Of a stretch of 64,000 bases of DNA, positions 26,347 through 36,502 are shown one piece after another. Within the stretch, counting starts at the first letter, position 1; each line of letters opens with the position of its first letter. The notes under the pieces were generated by a model. It was not told the origin of the DNA. It worked only from the letters and a program-made list of their open reading frames with translations, and did not search any database. Source of the DNA: Actinacidiphila paucisporea (GTDB lineage: Bacteria > Actinomycetota > Actinomycetes > Streptomycetales > Streptomycetaceae); the NCBI RefSeq assembly GCF_900142575.1, contig NZ_FRBI01000007.1, forward strand, positions 1 through 64,000, written 5' to 3'. The translations under genes were made by a program, and so were the position numbers.

Positions 26347-27393
26347 ATGCGCGCGTACATCCCGACGGCCGCCGCCTGTGCCGCCCTCGCCCTGGCCTGG
26401 GACTGCGCGGTGCCCGCCGTCGCGGACTCCGGACCGTCCACCGCCTTCACGATCACCGACCCCCGTATCACCGAGTCCAGCGGCCTGGCCGCGAGCCGGC
26501 TGCACCCCGGGATCTACTGGACGCACAACGACAGCGGCGACGGCCCCTACGTCTACGCGGTCGACTCGGCCACCGGCAAGACCGTCGCGAGGGTCACGAT
26601 GCGCGGCATCCACCCCCGGGACGTGGAGGCCGTCTCGATCGGTCCGAACGGCGACCTCTACCTCGGGGACATCGGCGACAACCTCGGCGGCGCCTGGCGG
26701 GAGGTATGGATCTACCGCTTCCACGAACCCGCGAAGCTGAGCGACCAGACCGTGGACGTCACCCGCTACACCGTCCGCTACGACGCCGGACCGCGCGACG
26801 CCGAGGCGCTGATGGTGCAGCCGCGGACCGGCCGGGTCTACATCGCCAGCAAGAACGAGGACGGCGGCGGCCTCTACCGCGGGCCCGCCGAGCTCAGCTC
26901 CCACGGCATCAACGTCTTCCGCAAGATCGCCGATGTGCCGTGGGTGACCGACGGGGCCTTCTCGCCCGACGGCAGCCGCCTGGTGCTGCGCGGCTACTTC
27001 TGGGCGGCTGAATACCGCTGGACCGGCGGCGCCCCGCACAAACTCACCGACCTCGACGTCCCCATGCAGCCCCAGGGCGAGGGGGTGACCTTCACACCGG
27101 ACGGCAAGGCGCTCATGTACAGCAGCGAGGGCAAGGACAGCCAGGTGTGGCGCGCGCCGCTGTCAGGCAGTGAGCTGCCCGACAGCGTGACCGCCTCTCC
27201 TGCCGCCACGAAGGGCGCCGACGGCTCGCAAGGCGGCGGAAAGGACCAGGGCGGCCCGGGTGCGGCCGCTCAGCACTCGTCGTCAGGCAGCGGGGTCAGC
27301 AGCAGTGACAAGACGCTGGGCTTTGGGGCGCTGGTCCTCGTCGGCGCGCTCGGCCTCGCGCTGCGCCGGATAGTGCGCCGCCGCCGGGCCTGA
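26347..27393 (+). CDS. Secreted, membrane-tethered beta-propeller-like protein
   Basis: 348 aa. A signal peptide ends near residue 26 (AVA-DSG). The body has repeated blade-like strands: GIYWTHNDSGDGPYVYAVDSATGK, GDLYLGDIGDNLG, GRVYIASKNEDGG, GAFSPDGSRLVLRG, GVTFTPDGKALMYSSEG, typical of WD40/SMP-30-like propellers; the HNDSGD segment is shared with PE-PGRS-type propellers. A Gly/Ser-rich linker leads to a C-terminal membrane helix and an Arg-rich tail, so the domain is displayed outside. Ligand unknown. Converges on serC. Confidence 0.75.
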   Translation: MRAYIPTAAACAALALAWDCAVPAVADSGPSTAFTITDPRITESSGLAASRLHPGIYWTHNDSGDGPYVYAVDSATGKTVARVTMRGIHPRDVEAVSIGPNGDLYLGDIGDNLGGAWREVWIYRFHEPAKLSDQTVDVTRYTVRYDAGPRDAEALMVQPRTGRVYIASKNEDGGGLYRGPAELSSHGINVFRKIADVPWVTDGAFSPDGSRLVLRGYFWAAEYRWTGGAPHKLTDLDVPMQPQGEGVTFTPDGKALMYSSEGKDSQVWRAPLSGSELPDSVTASPAATKGADGSQGGGKDQGGPGAAAQHSSSGSGVSSSDKTLGFGALVLVGALGLALRRIVRRRRA

Positions 27394-27426
27394 CCCCGGC
27401 GGCGGTGCCGTGCTGAGGGCAGCCGA

Positions 27427-28680
<1,254 letters not shown>

Positions 28681-28753
28681 TCATGCAGGTGGCGGGTGCT
28701 TTCGGCGGTTTCCCGGTGGGCCGGGGCACGGACGGTCGGGCAAGGTGGGGGAC

Positions 28754-31660
28754 ATGACGGGTGGCCGGATCGGCGAGGTGGAGCAGGCGCTGCGCGGGGT
28801 CCTGCGCGGTGAGGTGGAGTGGGGCGCGGGGGCGCGGGCGCTGATGACGATGGACGCGTCCAACTACCGCAAGGTGCCGCTGGGGGTGGTGGCGCCGATG
28901 GACGCGGAGGACGTGGCGGCGGCGTTGGCGGTGTGCCGCGAACACGGGGTGCCCGTCACCGCGCGCGGCGGCGGGACGTCGATCGCCGGGCAGGCCATCG
29001 GCACCGGTGTCGTCATGGACTTCACCCGGCACATGAACCGGCTGCTGGAGATCGACCCGGCCGCGCTGACCGCCCGCGTCCAGCCCGGCCTGGTGCTCGA
29101 CGACCTGCGGCGGGCCGCCGCTCCGCACGGCCTGACTTTCGGGCCCGACCCCTCGACCCACAGCCGCTGCACCCTCGGCGGCATGATCGGCAACAACGCC
29201 TGCGGCTCGCATTCGGTGGCCTGGGGCACCACCGCCGACAATGTTCGTGCGCTTGACGTGCTCACTTACCGAGGTGAACCGGTCGGGCTCCGCGGCCCCG
29301 CCGGCGGAGCCGCCATGCCCGACCGGCTGCGCGAAGGGATCGCCCGGCTGACGGACGGCCACCTGGCGCTGCTGCGTACCGCTTTCCCGCAACTCCCGCG
29401 CCGCATCTCCGGATACGCCCTGGACCTGCTGCTGCCCGAGCACGGCAGGGACGTGGTGCGAGCCTTCAGCGGCAGCGAGGGGACCCTGGGCCTGCTGACG
29501 GAGGCGACCGTCGCGCTGGTGCCCGCGCCCGCCGCGCGGGCGCTCGCGGTGCTCGGTTATGCCGACGAGAGCGCGGCGGCGCAGGCCGCCCACCTGCTGC
29601 TGGCTTGGCAGCCGTTGACAGTCGAGGGGATGGCCGCCGACCTGGTGGGGGAGGCCGCGGCGGCGGATCTGCCGCGCGGCGGTGCCTGGCTGTTCGTCGA
29701 GACCGGCGGCGACTCTCCGGCGCAGGCCCGGGCACGCGCGCGGGAGATCTGCCGGACGGCCGACGGCGTGACCGGTCACGCCGTCGTCGCCGACCCCGCG
29801 CGGCAGCGCGCCCTGTGGCGGATCCGGGAGGACGCGGCCGGCACCGCCACCCGTATGCCCGACGGCACCGAGGCATGGCCGGGCTGGGAGGACTGCGCCG
29901 TTCCCCCCGTCCGGCTGGGCGCCTACCTGCGGGATTTCCGGGCCCTGCTGGCCGATCACGGGCTGCGCGGGGCGCCCTACGGCCACTTCGGCGACGGCTG
30001 CGTGCATGTCCGGATCGACTTCGACCTCATCGATCCGGCGGGCGTCGCACGCTTCCGCCGCTTCTCCGAGGCCGCCGCCGACCTGGTGGTGTCGCACGGC
30101 GGCTCGCTCTCCGGCGAGCACGGCGACGGCCGGGCGCGCGCCGAACTGCTGCCGAAGATGTACGGCCCGGATGTGATCGCACTCTTTTCAGATTTCAAGG
30201 ATCTCTGGGATCCGGACGGCGGACTGAACCCGGGAACGCTTGTTCGTCCCGATCTCATTGATAGCAACCTTCGCTTCGCGGCGCTGCCGTCCACCGCGTC
30301 GGGACCGGTCGACGTCGAATTCACTTATCCGGGTGATGGCGGTGATTTCGTTGCCGCCGTCCGGCGCTGTGTCGGAGTGGCCAAATGTCGTACCTCAACG
30401 GCCGCTGGTGAGGGGGGTTCGGCTGTCATGTGCCCGTCCTTCCGGGTCACCGGGGAGGAGCGTCACTCCACCCGCGGCCGGGCGCGGCTGCTGCACGAGA
30501 TGCTGGCCGGCGAGGTCGTCACGGACGGCTGGAGGTCCGCGGAGGTCAAGGGAGCACTGGATCTTTGCCTGTCCTGCAAGGGCTGCCGGTCGGACTGCCC
30601 GGTGGGGGTGGACATGGCGACCTACAAGGCCGAATTCCTCCATCAGCACTATCGGGGGAGGCTCAGGCCCCGCGCGCACTACTCGATGGGTTGGCTCCCG
30701 GTGTGGCTGAAAATCGCCCGGAAATTCGCCCGACCGCTCAATTTCCTTGGCAGGACCCGATCAACCGCCTGGGTGGCGAAACGTATCGCCGGAATCGCGA
30801 ACGCGCGCGACATGCCCGAACTGGCGCCCGAGACATTCACTCGATGGTGGGACACCAACGACACGAACGAGGGACAGCGGAGGCCGGTCGGCGGCTCGCA
30901 GAACGGCGCCCGCACGGTCGTCCTGTTGCCCGACACCTTCACCGACCACCTCTCGCCCGAGGTCGGCCGGGCCGCGGTGCGGGTGCTGCGCGCGGCCGGA
31001 CTGCACGTCACCACCCCGCCCGCGGCGGTCTGTTGCGGCCTGACCTGGGTGTCCACCGGGCAGCTCGACCGCGCGAAGCTCGTGATGCGGCGCACCCTCG
31101 ACCGGCTCGCACCGGTCCTCGAAGCGGGCCTGCCGCTCGTCGTGCTCGAACCGAGCTGCGCCGCCGCCCTGCGCGCCGACCTACCGGAGCTCCTCGGCCC
31201 CCGTGACCCGCGGGCCGCCAGGCTCGCCGCGTCGGTGCGGACGCTCGCCGAGGCGCTGGAGGAGTACGCGCCCGGCTGGGACCCGCCGCGCCTGGACCGT
31301 ACGGCGGTCGGCCAGACGCACTGCCACCAGCACGCGGTGCTCGGCGACGCCGCCGACCGCCGGCTGCGCGAGCGCGCCGGCCTGACCGGCGAGCTGACCG
31401 GCGGCTGCTGCGGTCTCGCCGGCAACTTCGGCTTCGAGGACGGGCATTACGAGGTGTCGGCGGCCTGCGCCGAGGAGGCGCTGCTGCCGGCACTGCGGGC
31501 GGCCGGGCCCGACGCGGCCGTGCTGGCCGACGGCTTCTCCTGCCGCACGCAGATCGCCCAGCTGGCCGGCGGCCCACGCGCCCGCCACCTCGCGGAAGTC
31601 CTCGCGGAAGCGCTGCCCGACGACACGCCGGGTGCCGGCCACGCCCGGCCGACCGGCTAG
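28754..31660 (+). CDS. FAD-linked oxidoreductase fused to Fe-S/CCG domains (GlcD-GlpC type)
   Basis: 968 aa from ATG 28754 with GGTGGGGG just upstream. An FAD-binding PCMH domain covers ~1-230 (ARGGGTSIAGQAIG, STHSRCTLGGMIGNNACGSHS). The FAD-oxidase C-terminal domain follows (~230-520; GHFGDGCVHVR, SGEHGDGRARAE). Fe-S ligands are CVGVAKCR with MCPSF, and CLSCKGCRSDCPVGV. Two CCG motifs (CCGLTW, CCGLAGNFGF) end the protein. This is the long D-2-hydroxyacid dehydrogenase fusion of the YdiJ/DLD type, oxidising lactate- or hydroxyglutarate-like acids and passing electrons to quinone. Substrate not determined. Two segments (30190-30400, 30700-30860) are visibly less GC-rich than the rest. Confidence 0.9.
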   Translation: MTGGRIGEVEQALRGVLRGEVEWGAGARALMTMDASNYRKVPLGVVAPMDAEDVAAALAVCREHGVPVTARGGGTSIAGQAIGTGVVMDFTRHMNRLLEIDPAALTARVQPGLVLDDLRRAAAPHGLTFGPDPSTHSRCTLGGMIGNNACGSHSVAWGTTADNVRALDVLTYRGEPVGLRGPAGGAAMPDRLREGIARLTDGHLALLRTAFPQLPRRISGYALDLLLPEHGRDVVRAFSGSEGTLGLLTEATVALVPAPAARALAVLGYADESAAAQAAHLLLAWQPLTVEGMAADLVGEAAAADLPRGGAWLFVETGGDSPAQARARAREICRTADGVTGHAVVADPARQRALWRIREDAAGTATRMPDGTEAWPGWEDCAVPPVRLGAYLRDFRALLADHGLRGAPYGHFGDGCVHVRIDFDLIDPAGVARFRRFSEAAADLVVSHGGSLSGEHGDGRARAELLPKMYGPDVIALFSDFKDLWDPDGGLNPGTLVRPDLIDSNLRFAALPSTASGPVDVEFTYPGDGGDFVAAVRRCVGVAKCRTSTAAGEGGSAVMCPSFRVTGEERHSTRGRARLLHEMLAGEVVTDGWRSAEVKGALDLCLSCKGCRSDCPVGVDMATYKAEFLHQHYRGRLRPRAHYSMGWLPVWLKIARKFARPLNFLGRTRSTAWVAKRIAGIANARDMPELAPETFTRWWDTNDTNEGQRRPVGGSQNGARTVVLLPDTFTDHLSPEVGRAAVRVLRAAGLHVTTPPAAVCCGLTWVSTGQLDRAKLVMRRTLDRLAPVLEAGLPLVVLEPSCAAALRADLPELLGPRDPRAARLAASVRTLAEALEEYAPGWDPPRLDRTAVGQTHCHQHAVLGDAADRRLRERAGLTGELTGGCCGLAGNFGFEDGHYEVSAACAEEALLPALRAAGPDAAVLADGFSCRTQIAQLAGGPRARHLAEVLAEALPDDTPGAGHARPTG

Positions 31661-31718
31661 CGCCGCACCGCGTGCATACGGAGATCCGCAGTGCGCGGCC
31701 CGTCACCTCGCGCGCGCG

Positions 31719-31779
31719 GCCCGTTGCCCGTTGCCCGTTGCCCGTTGCCCGTTGCCCGTTGCCCGTTGCCCGTTGCCCG
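31719..31779. repeat. Heptanucleotide tandem repeat, GCCCGTT x 8.7
   Basis: Eight uninterrupted copies of GCCCGTT from 31719 to 31774 followed by a partial GCCCG. The last copies form the left arm of the hairpin at 31768-31802. The array lies between convergent genes, 58 bp after the oxidoreductase stop. Perfect copies imply recent slippage expansion. Confidence 0.95.
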
Positions 31780-31802
31780 GCAGAGTCTGCCGGGCAACGG
31801 GC
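31768..31802. terminator. Hairpin terminator with repeat-expanded left arm
   Basis: Perfect 17-bp inverted repeat (31768-31784 and 31786-31802) around a single central base. The right arm, ending GGGCAACGGGC, is complementary not only to the last repeat unit but to each GCCCGTT unit upstream, so alternative hairpins can form. It sits between the oxidoreductase stop (31660) and the citrate synthase stop (31814), the place for a bidirectional terminator. Confidence 0.75.
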
Positions 31803-31813
31803 CGGGCGGCGGA

Positions 31814-32914
31814 TCAGGAAATGGTGGTCGGGTCGCCCTCGATCGTGTGGAGGCTACGGGTGCTGGGGCCGATGTAGCGGGCCGACGGGCGGACCAGGCG
31901 GCCGGTGCGCTTCTGCTCCAGGATGTGGGCCGACCAGCCGGCCGTACGGGCACAGGTGAACATCGACGTGAACATGTGCGCGGGCACCTCGGCGAAGTCG
32001 AGCATGATCGCCGCCCAGAATTCCACGTTGGTGGCCAGGACGCGGTCGGGGCGCCGCTCGTGCAGCTCGGCGAGCGCCGCCTTCTCCAGGGCCTCCGCCA
32101 CCTCGAATCGCGGTGCGCCCAGCTCGCGGGCCGTACGGCGCAGGACGCGCGCCCGCGGGTCCTCGGCGCGGTAGACGCGGTGCCCGAAGCCCATCAGACG
32201 CTCGCCCTTGTCGAGCGCGGCCTTCACATAGGCCTCGGCGTCACCTGTGCGCTCGATCTCCTCGATCATGCCGAGGACGCGGGATGGCGCACCGCCGTGC
32301 AGCGGACCCGACATGGCGCCGACCGCGCCGGACAGGGCGGCGGCCACGTCGGCGCCGGTGGAGGCGATGACGCGGGCGGTGAAGGTGGAGGCGTTCATGC
32401 CGTGCTCGGCCGCCGACGTCCAATACGCGTCCACCGCGGCGACGTGCCGCGGGTCCGGCTCGCCGCGCCAGCGGATCATGAAGCGCTCGGTAATGGACCG
32501 CGCCTTGTCGATCTCCTTCTGCGGGACCATGGGCCGTCCCTGGCCCCGGGCGGACTGGGCGACGTACGACAGCGCCATGACCGCGGCCCGCGCGAGGTCG
32601 TCGCGGGCCTCCTCGGCGTCGATGTCGAGCAGCGGGCGCAGCCCCCACACGGGCGCGAGCATGGCCAGCGCGGACTGCACGTCCACCCGGATGTCGCCGG
32701 AGTGCACGGGGATGGGGAACGGCTCGGCGGGCGGCAGCCCGGGATCGAACCGGCCGTCGACCAGCAGGCCCCATACATTGCCGAAGCTCACATGCCCGAC
32801 CAACTCCTCGATGTCGACACCGCGATAGCGCAGTGATCCGCCTTCCCGGTCCGGTTCGGCGATCTCCGTCTCGAACGCGACGACTCCTTCGAGTCCGGGT
32901 ACGAAGTCGGACAT
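31814..32914 (-). CDS. Citrate synthase (second type, short form)
   Basis: 366 aa. Signature [15 protein letters not shown] contains an active-site His, and HGGAPSRV holds the other; the catalytic Asp is probably in [10 protein letters not shown]. Length and the N-terminus ([30 protein letters not shown]) fit the short citrate synthase 2 of actinobacteria, distinct from the ~430-aa major enzyme. Condenses acetyl-CoA and oxaloacetate, or possibly other acyl-CoAs in a methylcitrate-type reaction. Divergent from pdxH. Confidence 0.9.
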   Translation of the reverse strand: MSDFVPGLEGVVAFETEIAEPDREGGSLRYRGVDIEELVGHVSFGNVWGLLVDGRFDPGLPPAEPFPIPVHSGDIRVDVQSALAMLAPVWGLRPLLDIDAEEARDDLARAAVMALSYVAQSARGQGRPMVPQKEIDKARSITERFMIRWRGEPDPRHVAAVDAYWTSAAEHGMNASTFTARVIASTGADVAAALSGAVGAMSGPLHGGAPSRVLGMIEEIERTGDAEAYVKAALDKGERLMGFGHRVYRAEDPRARVLRRTARELGAPRFEVAEALEKAALAELHERRPDRVLATNVEFWAAIMLDFAEVPAHMFTSMFTCARTAGWSAHILEQKRTGRLVRPSARYIGPSTRSLHTIEGDPTTIS

Positions 32915-32956
32915 GCGGCGGCTCCTCTTGATCCTGTCGATGCTCGTGGCGATACT

Positions 32957-32987
32957 GCACTCCGGTCATGCCCCGTCACAGGAGTGC
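32957..32987. promoter_or_regulatory. Spaced inverted repeat in the citrate synthase-pdxH divergent region
   Basis: GCACTCC (32957-32963) and GGAGTGC (32981-32987) are exact inverted repeats separated by 17 bp. They lie 43 bp upstream of the citrate synthase start. They might bind a regulator or fold in RNA; support is symmetry alone. Confidence 0.3.
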
Positions 32988-33112
32988 GCACCCTGCTTCA
33001 TTCGGACCAGTCATTCTCCCGGCATGTGGGCATGTCAGAGAGCGTGAGATGCCGCACACACCGGCGAGAGGCGACCGGCACGTACCTTCTCGGCCACTGC
33101 GAGGATGTGCGG

Positions 33113-33796
33113 GTGCGAGAACCACATGACGACCAGCCGGCCCGGCCCGACCCGGCCGCCATGCGCAGGCGCTACCGGACGGCGGGAATGACCGAGGACG
33201 ATCTGGCGGCCGAGCCGTACGCGCAGTTCACGCGCTGGTTCGCGGACGCGGTCGCCGCGGCCGAAGGCGGTGTCATCGCGGAGCCCAACGCCATAGTGCT
33301 GTCCACCGCGGACGCCGACGGCCTGCCCAGCTCCCGCACGGTCCTGCTCAAGGGCTACGACCGGCGCGGTTTCGTCTTCTTCAGCAACTACGAGTCGCGA
33401 AAGGGCCGAGCGCTGGCCGCCAATCCGCGGGCTTCACTGCTCTTCCCCTGGCATCCGATCGCCCGCCAGGTCATCGTCGGCGGCGACGTCACCCGGGTGT
33501 CGCCCGAGGAGACCGCCGCCTATTTCCGCAGCCGTCCGTACGGCTCGCAGATCGGCGCGTGGGCGAGCGAGCAGTCCAGCGTCGTCGCCTCCCGGGCGGT
33601 GCTCGAGAAGCGCTACGCGGAAATGGCCGCACGCTGGCCGGAGGGCACCGCAGTGCCGGTGCCGCCCTTCTGGGGCGGCTTCCGCGTCGATCCGGCCACC
33701 GTCGAATTCTGGCAGGGCCGGGAGAACCGGCTGCACGACCGGTTGCGCTACGTCCGCGTGGCGGGCGGCTGGTCCGTGGAGCGGCTGGAGCCGTAG
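33113..33796 (+). CDS. pdxH: Pyridoxamine 5'-phosphate oxidase
   Basis: 227 aa from the GTG at 33113, which has GAGG 8 nt upstream; a GTG at 33107 would leave too little space. FMN-binding split barrel with [49 protein letters not shown] and the family signature [17 protein letters not shown]. It oxidises pyridoxamine or pyridoxine phosphate to PLP, the cofactor used by SerC encoded 4.6 kb away. A 413-bp gene-free region with unusual repeats and a branched inverted repeat follows. Confidence 0.94.
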   Translation: MREPHDDQPARPDPAAMRRRYRTAGMTEDDLAAEPYAQFTRWFADAVAAAEGGVIAEPNAIVLSTADADGLPSSRTVLLKGYDRRGFVFFSNYESRKGRALAANPRASLLFPWHPIARQVIVGGDVTRVSPEETAAYFRSRPYGSQIGAWASEQSSVVASRAVLEKRYAEMAARWPEGTAVPVPPFWGGFRVDPATVEFWQGRENRLHDRLRYVRVAGGWSVERLEP

Positions 33797-33825
33797 CGCG
33801 GCGGGGCGGGCGTACTGCCGAGGGC

Positions 33826-33906
33826 GCGGCACATTGCGCGGCTTTGCTACGCCTCATGGCCGACGCCACCCTGCCGACGGCACCCTGCCGACGGCACATT
33901 GCCGCG
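33826..33906. repeat. CGGCACATTGC repeats upstream of the PAS gene
   Basis: GCGGCACATTGC at 33826-33837 and CGGCACATTGCCGCG at 33892-33906; the second contains the palindrome CGGCA-CAT-TGCCG. Between them, CGCCACCCTGCCGA and GGCACCCTGCCGA form a short tandem pair. The same core recurs inverted at 35668-35711, on the other side of the PAS gene. Confidence 0.65.
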
Positions 33907-33929
33907 GGTTTGCCGTCCGTGAACGCGAA

Positions 33930-34005
33930 CGACCCGCGGGCTGCTCCCCGGAGCCTTTGACGGCTCCGAGCACCGGCCGGACAAGTCCGACGAGCCCGCG
34001 GGTCG
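33930..34005 (+). ncRNA. Candidate structured RNA or branched regulatory hairpin downstream of pdxH
   Basis: A 13-bp perfect outer stem (33930-33942 with 33993-34005) encloses two inner hairpins. The first is GCTC, a CCC bulge, then GGAGCC-TTTGAC-GGCTCC and GAGC (33943-33971). The second is CGGA-CAAG-TCCG (33978-33989). Together they make a three-way junction of 76 nt. It lies 133 bp after pdxH and 204 bp before the PAS gene. No T-tract follows, so a plain terminator is not the only option. I cannot match it to a known riboswitch or tRNA. Strand is assumed from the flanking genes. Confidence 0.45.
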
Positions 34006-34209
34006 GGTGTACTGCGTGGGATTGGCGCGCATCGCGCACGCCCAGTGCGCGGTGCTAGCCCGCAGCCACCTCACGTGTCCGACTGCAACTCATGCTTCGA
34101 ACCACCTCCCTTCGTGTGTGCCGCAACAGTAAGAAACCGATGCGAGCCGCACAACCGATTTATGTAAAAAGCGTGTGACGCAGCCCACACGAGGGTTGAA
34201 TGTTGTGAC

Positions 34210-35643
34210 GTGCAGCCTTTCGATGCGCAACCGAAACCGCTGGGCGACGGCAGCAGCGACGACGACACCGACGGCACGGCGGGGCCTCCGGCTCCGACGC
34301 GAGCTGAGGGGCACGAGGGTGATGAGCGGCTGCTCGCGGCGCTGCTCGACGGCATGGAGGCGGGTCTGTGTGCCTTCGACCGCACAGGGGTGATCACGCA
34401 CTGGAATGCCGAGGCGGCCAGGATCCTCGGCTGGACCGCGGACGACGCCGTCGGGCGGCGCGGCTTCGCCGGCTGGGCGGCCCGCTCCTCGGACGCGGTG
34501 GAGGCCGAGGAAAGGCTGCTGGGGGCGATGGACTCCGCCGGCCGCCAGGTGCACGAGTTCGCCCTGCTGACCAAGGACGGCCGCCGGGTGCTGGTGCGCA
34601 CCCAGTCCGCGGCGGTGCAGGGCGCGGACGGGCGGCCCGCGGGGATCTACTGCGCCTTCTCCGAGGTGCATGTGCAGATCGACCTGGAGCGTTCCATCGC
34701 GCTCAGCGAGGCGCTGTTCACCGACGCGTCTTGGGGCGTGGTGCTCATAGACGCCGATCTGCGCCCCGCGGTGGTCAACGCGAAGGCCGCCCGCATGCTC
34801 CAGACCGGCAGGGAGGAGGTGCTCGGGCGTCCGCTGGGGGATCTGCTCACCCGGGGCGTGGAAGAGCTGGAGAACGCGCTGCAGCACGTACTCGCCGAAG
34901 GCGCGCCACCGGCTACCACCGACCTGTGGCTGGCCCTGCGCGCGGACCAGGAGAATCAGCGGCGCTGCTGGCGCAGCGGATTCGTCCGGCTCGGCTCGCC
35001 GCTCGGCGAGGAGCCGGTGCCGCTCGGCGTCGGCTGGCTGTTCATCGACATCACCCGGCAGAAGGCAGCGGAAACCGACGGCGCCCAGGTCAGGTTCCGC
35101 TATCAGCAGCTGCACCGCGCCGACCGGGCGGCCGCCGAGTGCGGCACCGCGCTGGACGCGGCCGCGCTGCACCTGGACTTCGCACTGGCGGGCTTCGCCG
35201 ACCACGCGCTGCTCGACCTCGCCGACGACGCCGAGCGCCTGATACGGATCGCGGCCACCCCCTCGGGCGAGCCGGGCCCGTGCGAGCTGACGCCGGGCGC
35301 GGCGGAGAGCGGCATACCGGTGGGTTACCCGCTCGCCCACCCGGCGCTGCAGGCACTGGAGCGGATCGGCACCGTACGGACCAGTTTCGGACCGCCTCTC
35401 GCGGCGGAGGAGGCCGCCGGCGCCCGGATCGACGAATGGGCCGCGGCCAGGCGATGGCCGCCGGGGACCGTGCACGGGCTGGTCACCGTGCTGCGCAGCC
35501 GCGGCCGCACGATCGGGGCGCTGACCTTCCTGCGCGGCTCGGGGCGCCGCCTGTTCGACCGCGCCGACGCGGCCTATGCCGAGGACGTGGCCGCGCGGGT
35601 CGCGATGGCACTGGACCTGGCCGGGCTCGCCGGCGAGCGGTGA
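34210..35643 (+). CDS. PAS-PAS-GAF sensor protein without recognisable output domain
   Basis: 477 aa from the GTG at 34210; the ribosome site is weak. Residues ~40-155 are a PAS domain (LLDGMEAGLCAFDRTGVITHWNAEAARILGW), ~165-285 a second PAS (ALFTDASWGVVLIDADLRPAVVNAKAARML) ending in the PAC-like FIDITRQKAAE, and ~300-475 a GAF-like domain (FADHALLDLADDAERLIRIA to GALTFLRGSGRRLFDRADAAYAEDVAARVAMALDLA). The family often continues into a PP2C/SpoIIE phosphatase or kinase; here it ends right after GAF. It may signal through a partner. Flanked by inverted CGGCACATTGC repeats. Confidence 0.8.
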   Translation: MQPFDAQPKPLGDGSSDDDTDGTAGPPAPTRAEGHEGDERLLAALLDGMEAGLCAFDRTGVITHWNAEAARILGWTADDAVGRRGFAGWAARSSDAVEAEERLLGAMDSAGRQVHEFALLTKDGRRVLVRTQSAAVQGADGRPAGIYCAFSEVHVQIDLERSIALSEALFTDASWGVVLIDADLRPAVVNAKAARMLQTGREEVLGRPLGDLLTRGVEELENALQHVLAEGAPPATTDLWLALRADQENQRRCWRSGFVRLGSPLGEEPVPLGVGWLFIDITRQKAAETDGAQVRFRYQQLHRADRAAAECGTALDAAALHLDFALAGFADHALLDLADDAERLIRIAATPSGEPGPCELTPGAAESGIPVGYPLAHPALQALERIGTVRTSFGPPLAAEEAAGARIDEWAAARRWPPGTVHGLVTVLRSRGRTIGALTFLRGSGRRLFDRADAAYAEDVAARVAMALDLAGLAGER

Positions 35644-35667
35644 CCCCGCCGGGGAGTGATGACCGGT

Positions 35668-35711
35668 GCAATGTGCCGCGGGCGGGGTGTGGCGCGGCAA
35701 TGTGCCGCGGG
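35668..35711. repeat. Two copies of GCAATGTGCCGCGGG downstream of the PAS gene
   Basis: Exact 15-bp copies at 35668-35682 and 35697-35711; the second sits within the palindrome CGCGGCA-ATG-TGCCGCG (35693-35709). These are the inverted counterparts of the repeats at 33826 and 33892, so the PAS gene and the structured element are bracketed by inverted copies. Confidence 0.75.
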
Positions 35712-35740
35712 TCATGCGAGGCGCGGTGATGCGCCGCCGT

Positions 35741-36502
35741 TCAGTGGCGGAAGAAGATCCGGTCGCGGTACTGCTCGAAGATCCGGCCGTTCCAGTCGTG
35801 ACCGCCGTCCACATTGCCCGAGCGCAGCATGGGCGGAGTGACGCCGCGTTCGGCGAGTTCGGTGGCCGCGGTGGCGACGACGGCCTGCATCAGGGCGCTG
35901 GTGACGACGGTGGAGGCCGGGCCGAACGGCGCGGGAATGGCGTCGTCCGACAGTTCGGCGTCGCCCACCGCGATCTTGGAGTCGAGCACGATGGTGCAGT
36001 GGTCCCTGAGGAAGGTGCCCGACACGTGCCGTGAGCTGGTCTGCTCGGCGTAGGCGACCGAGGTGACGCCGATGACGGTCAGGCCGAGCGCGCGGGCATT
36101 CTGCGCCATCTCCACCGGCAGGGAATTGCGGCCGGACAGCGAGATCACGAACAGCACGTCGCCGCGCTGGACGGGACTGGTGTCCAGGACCACCCCGGCC
36201 AGGCCGTCGACCCGCTCCAGGGCGCTGCCGAGCGTCGCGGGCATGACGTCCACGCCGACGACACCGGGCACGGCCAGCAGGTTGATCAGGGCGAGACCGC
36301 CGGCCCGGTAGACGACGTCCTGGGCGGGCAGCGAGGAGTGCCCCGCGCCGAAGACGAAGACCCGGCCGCCGGAGGCGACGGCGTCCGCGACCGCGGTCGC
36401 GGCGGCCTTGATACCGGCCGCCTCTTCGTCGCGCACCCGGCGCAGCAGGCCGATAGCGGCGTCGAAATACCGGTCGGCCAGGTCCTCGCGGGGCTCAGTC
36501 AT
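35741..36502 (-). CDS. SIS-domain sugar isomerase-like protein
   Basis: 253 aa from the ATG encoding MTEPREDLAD. SIS fold: GGRVFVFGAGHSSLPAQDVVYRAGG binds the sugar phosphate, and DVLFVISLSGRNSLPVEMAQNARALGLTVIGVTS is the second phosphate-binding region. It resembles proteins that isomerise or sense phosphosugars such as N-acetylglucosamine phosphates. No DNA-binding domain is attached, so it is an enzyme or binding protein. Its C-terminus converges on the PAS gene; divergent from dmdR1 over 339 bp. Confidence 0.85.
   Translation of the reverse strand: MTEPREDLADRYFDAAIGLLRRVRDEEAAGIKAAATAVADAVASGGRVFVFGAGHSSLPAQDVVYRAGGLALINLLAVPGVVGVDVMPATLGSALERVDGLAGVVLDTSPVQRGDVLFVISLSGRNSLPVEMAQNARALGLTVIGVTSVAYAEQTSSRHVSGTFLRDHCTIVLDSKIAVGDAELSDDAIPAPFGPASTVVTSALMQAVVATAATELAERGVTPPMLRSGNVDGGHDWNGRIFEQYRDRIFFRH

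Noticed and set aside
31719..31779. CRISPR-like array
   Set aside because: Units are 7 bp with no spacers and no cas genes; it is a simple tandem repeat.
33930..34005. tRNA gene
   Set aside because: The length is right, but there is no 7-bp acceptor stem, anticodon arm or TTCGA loop.
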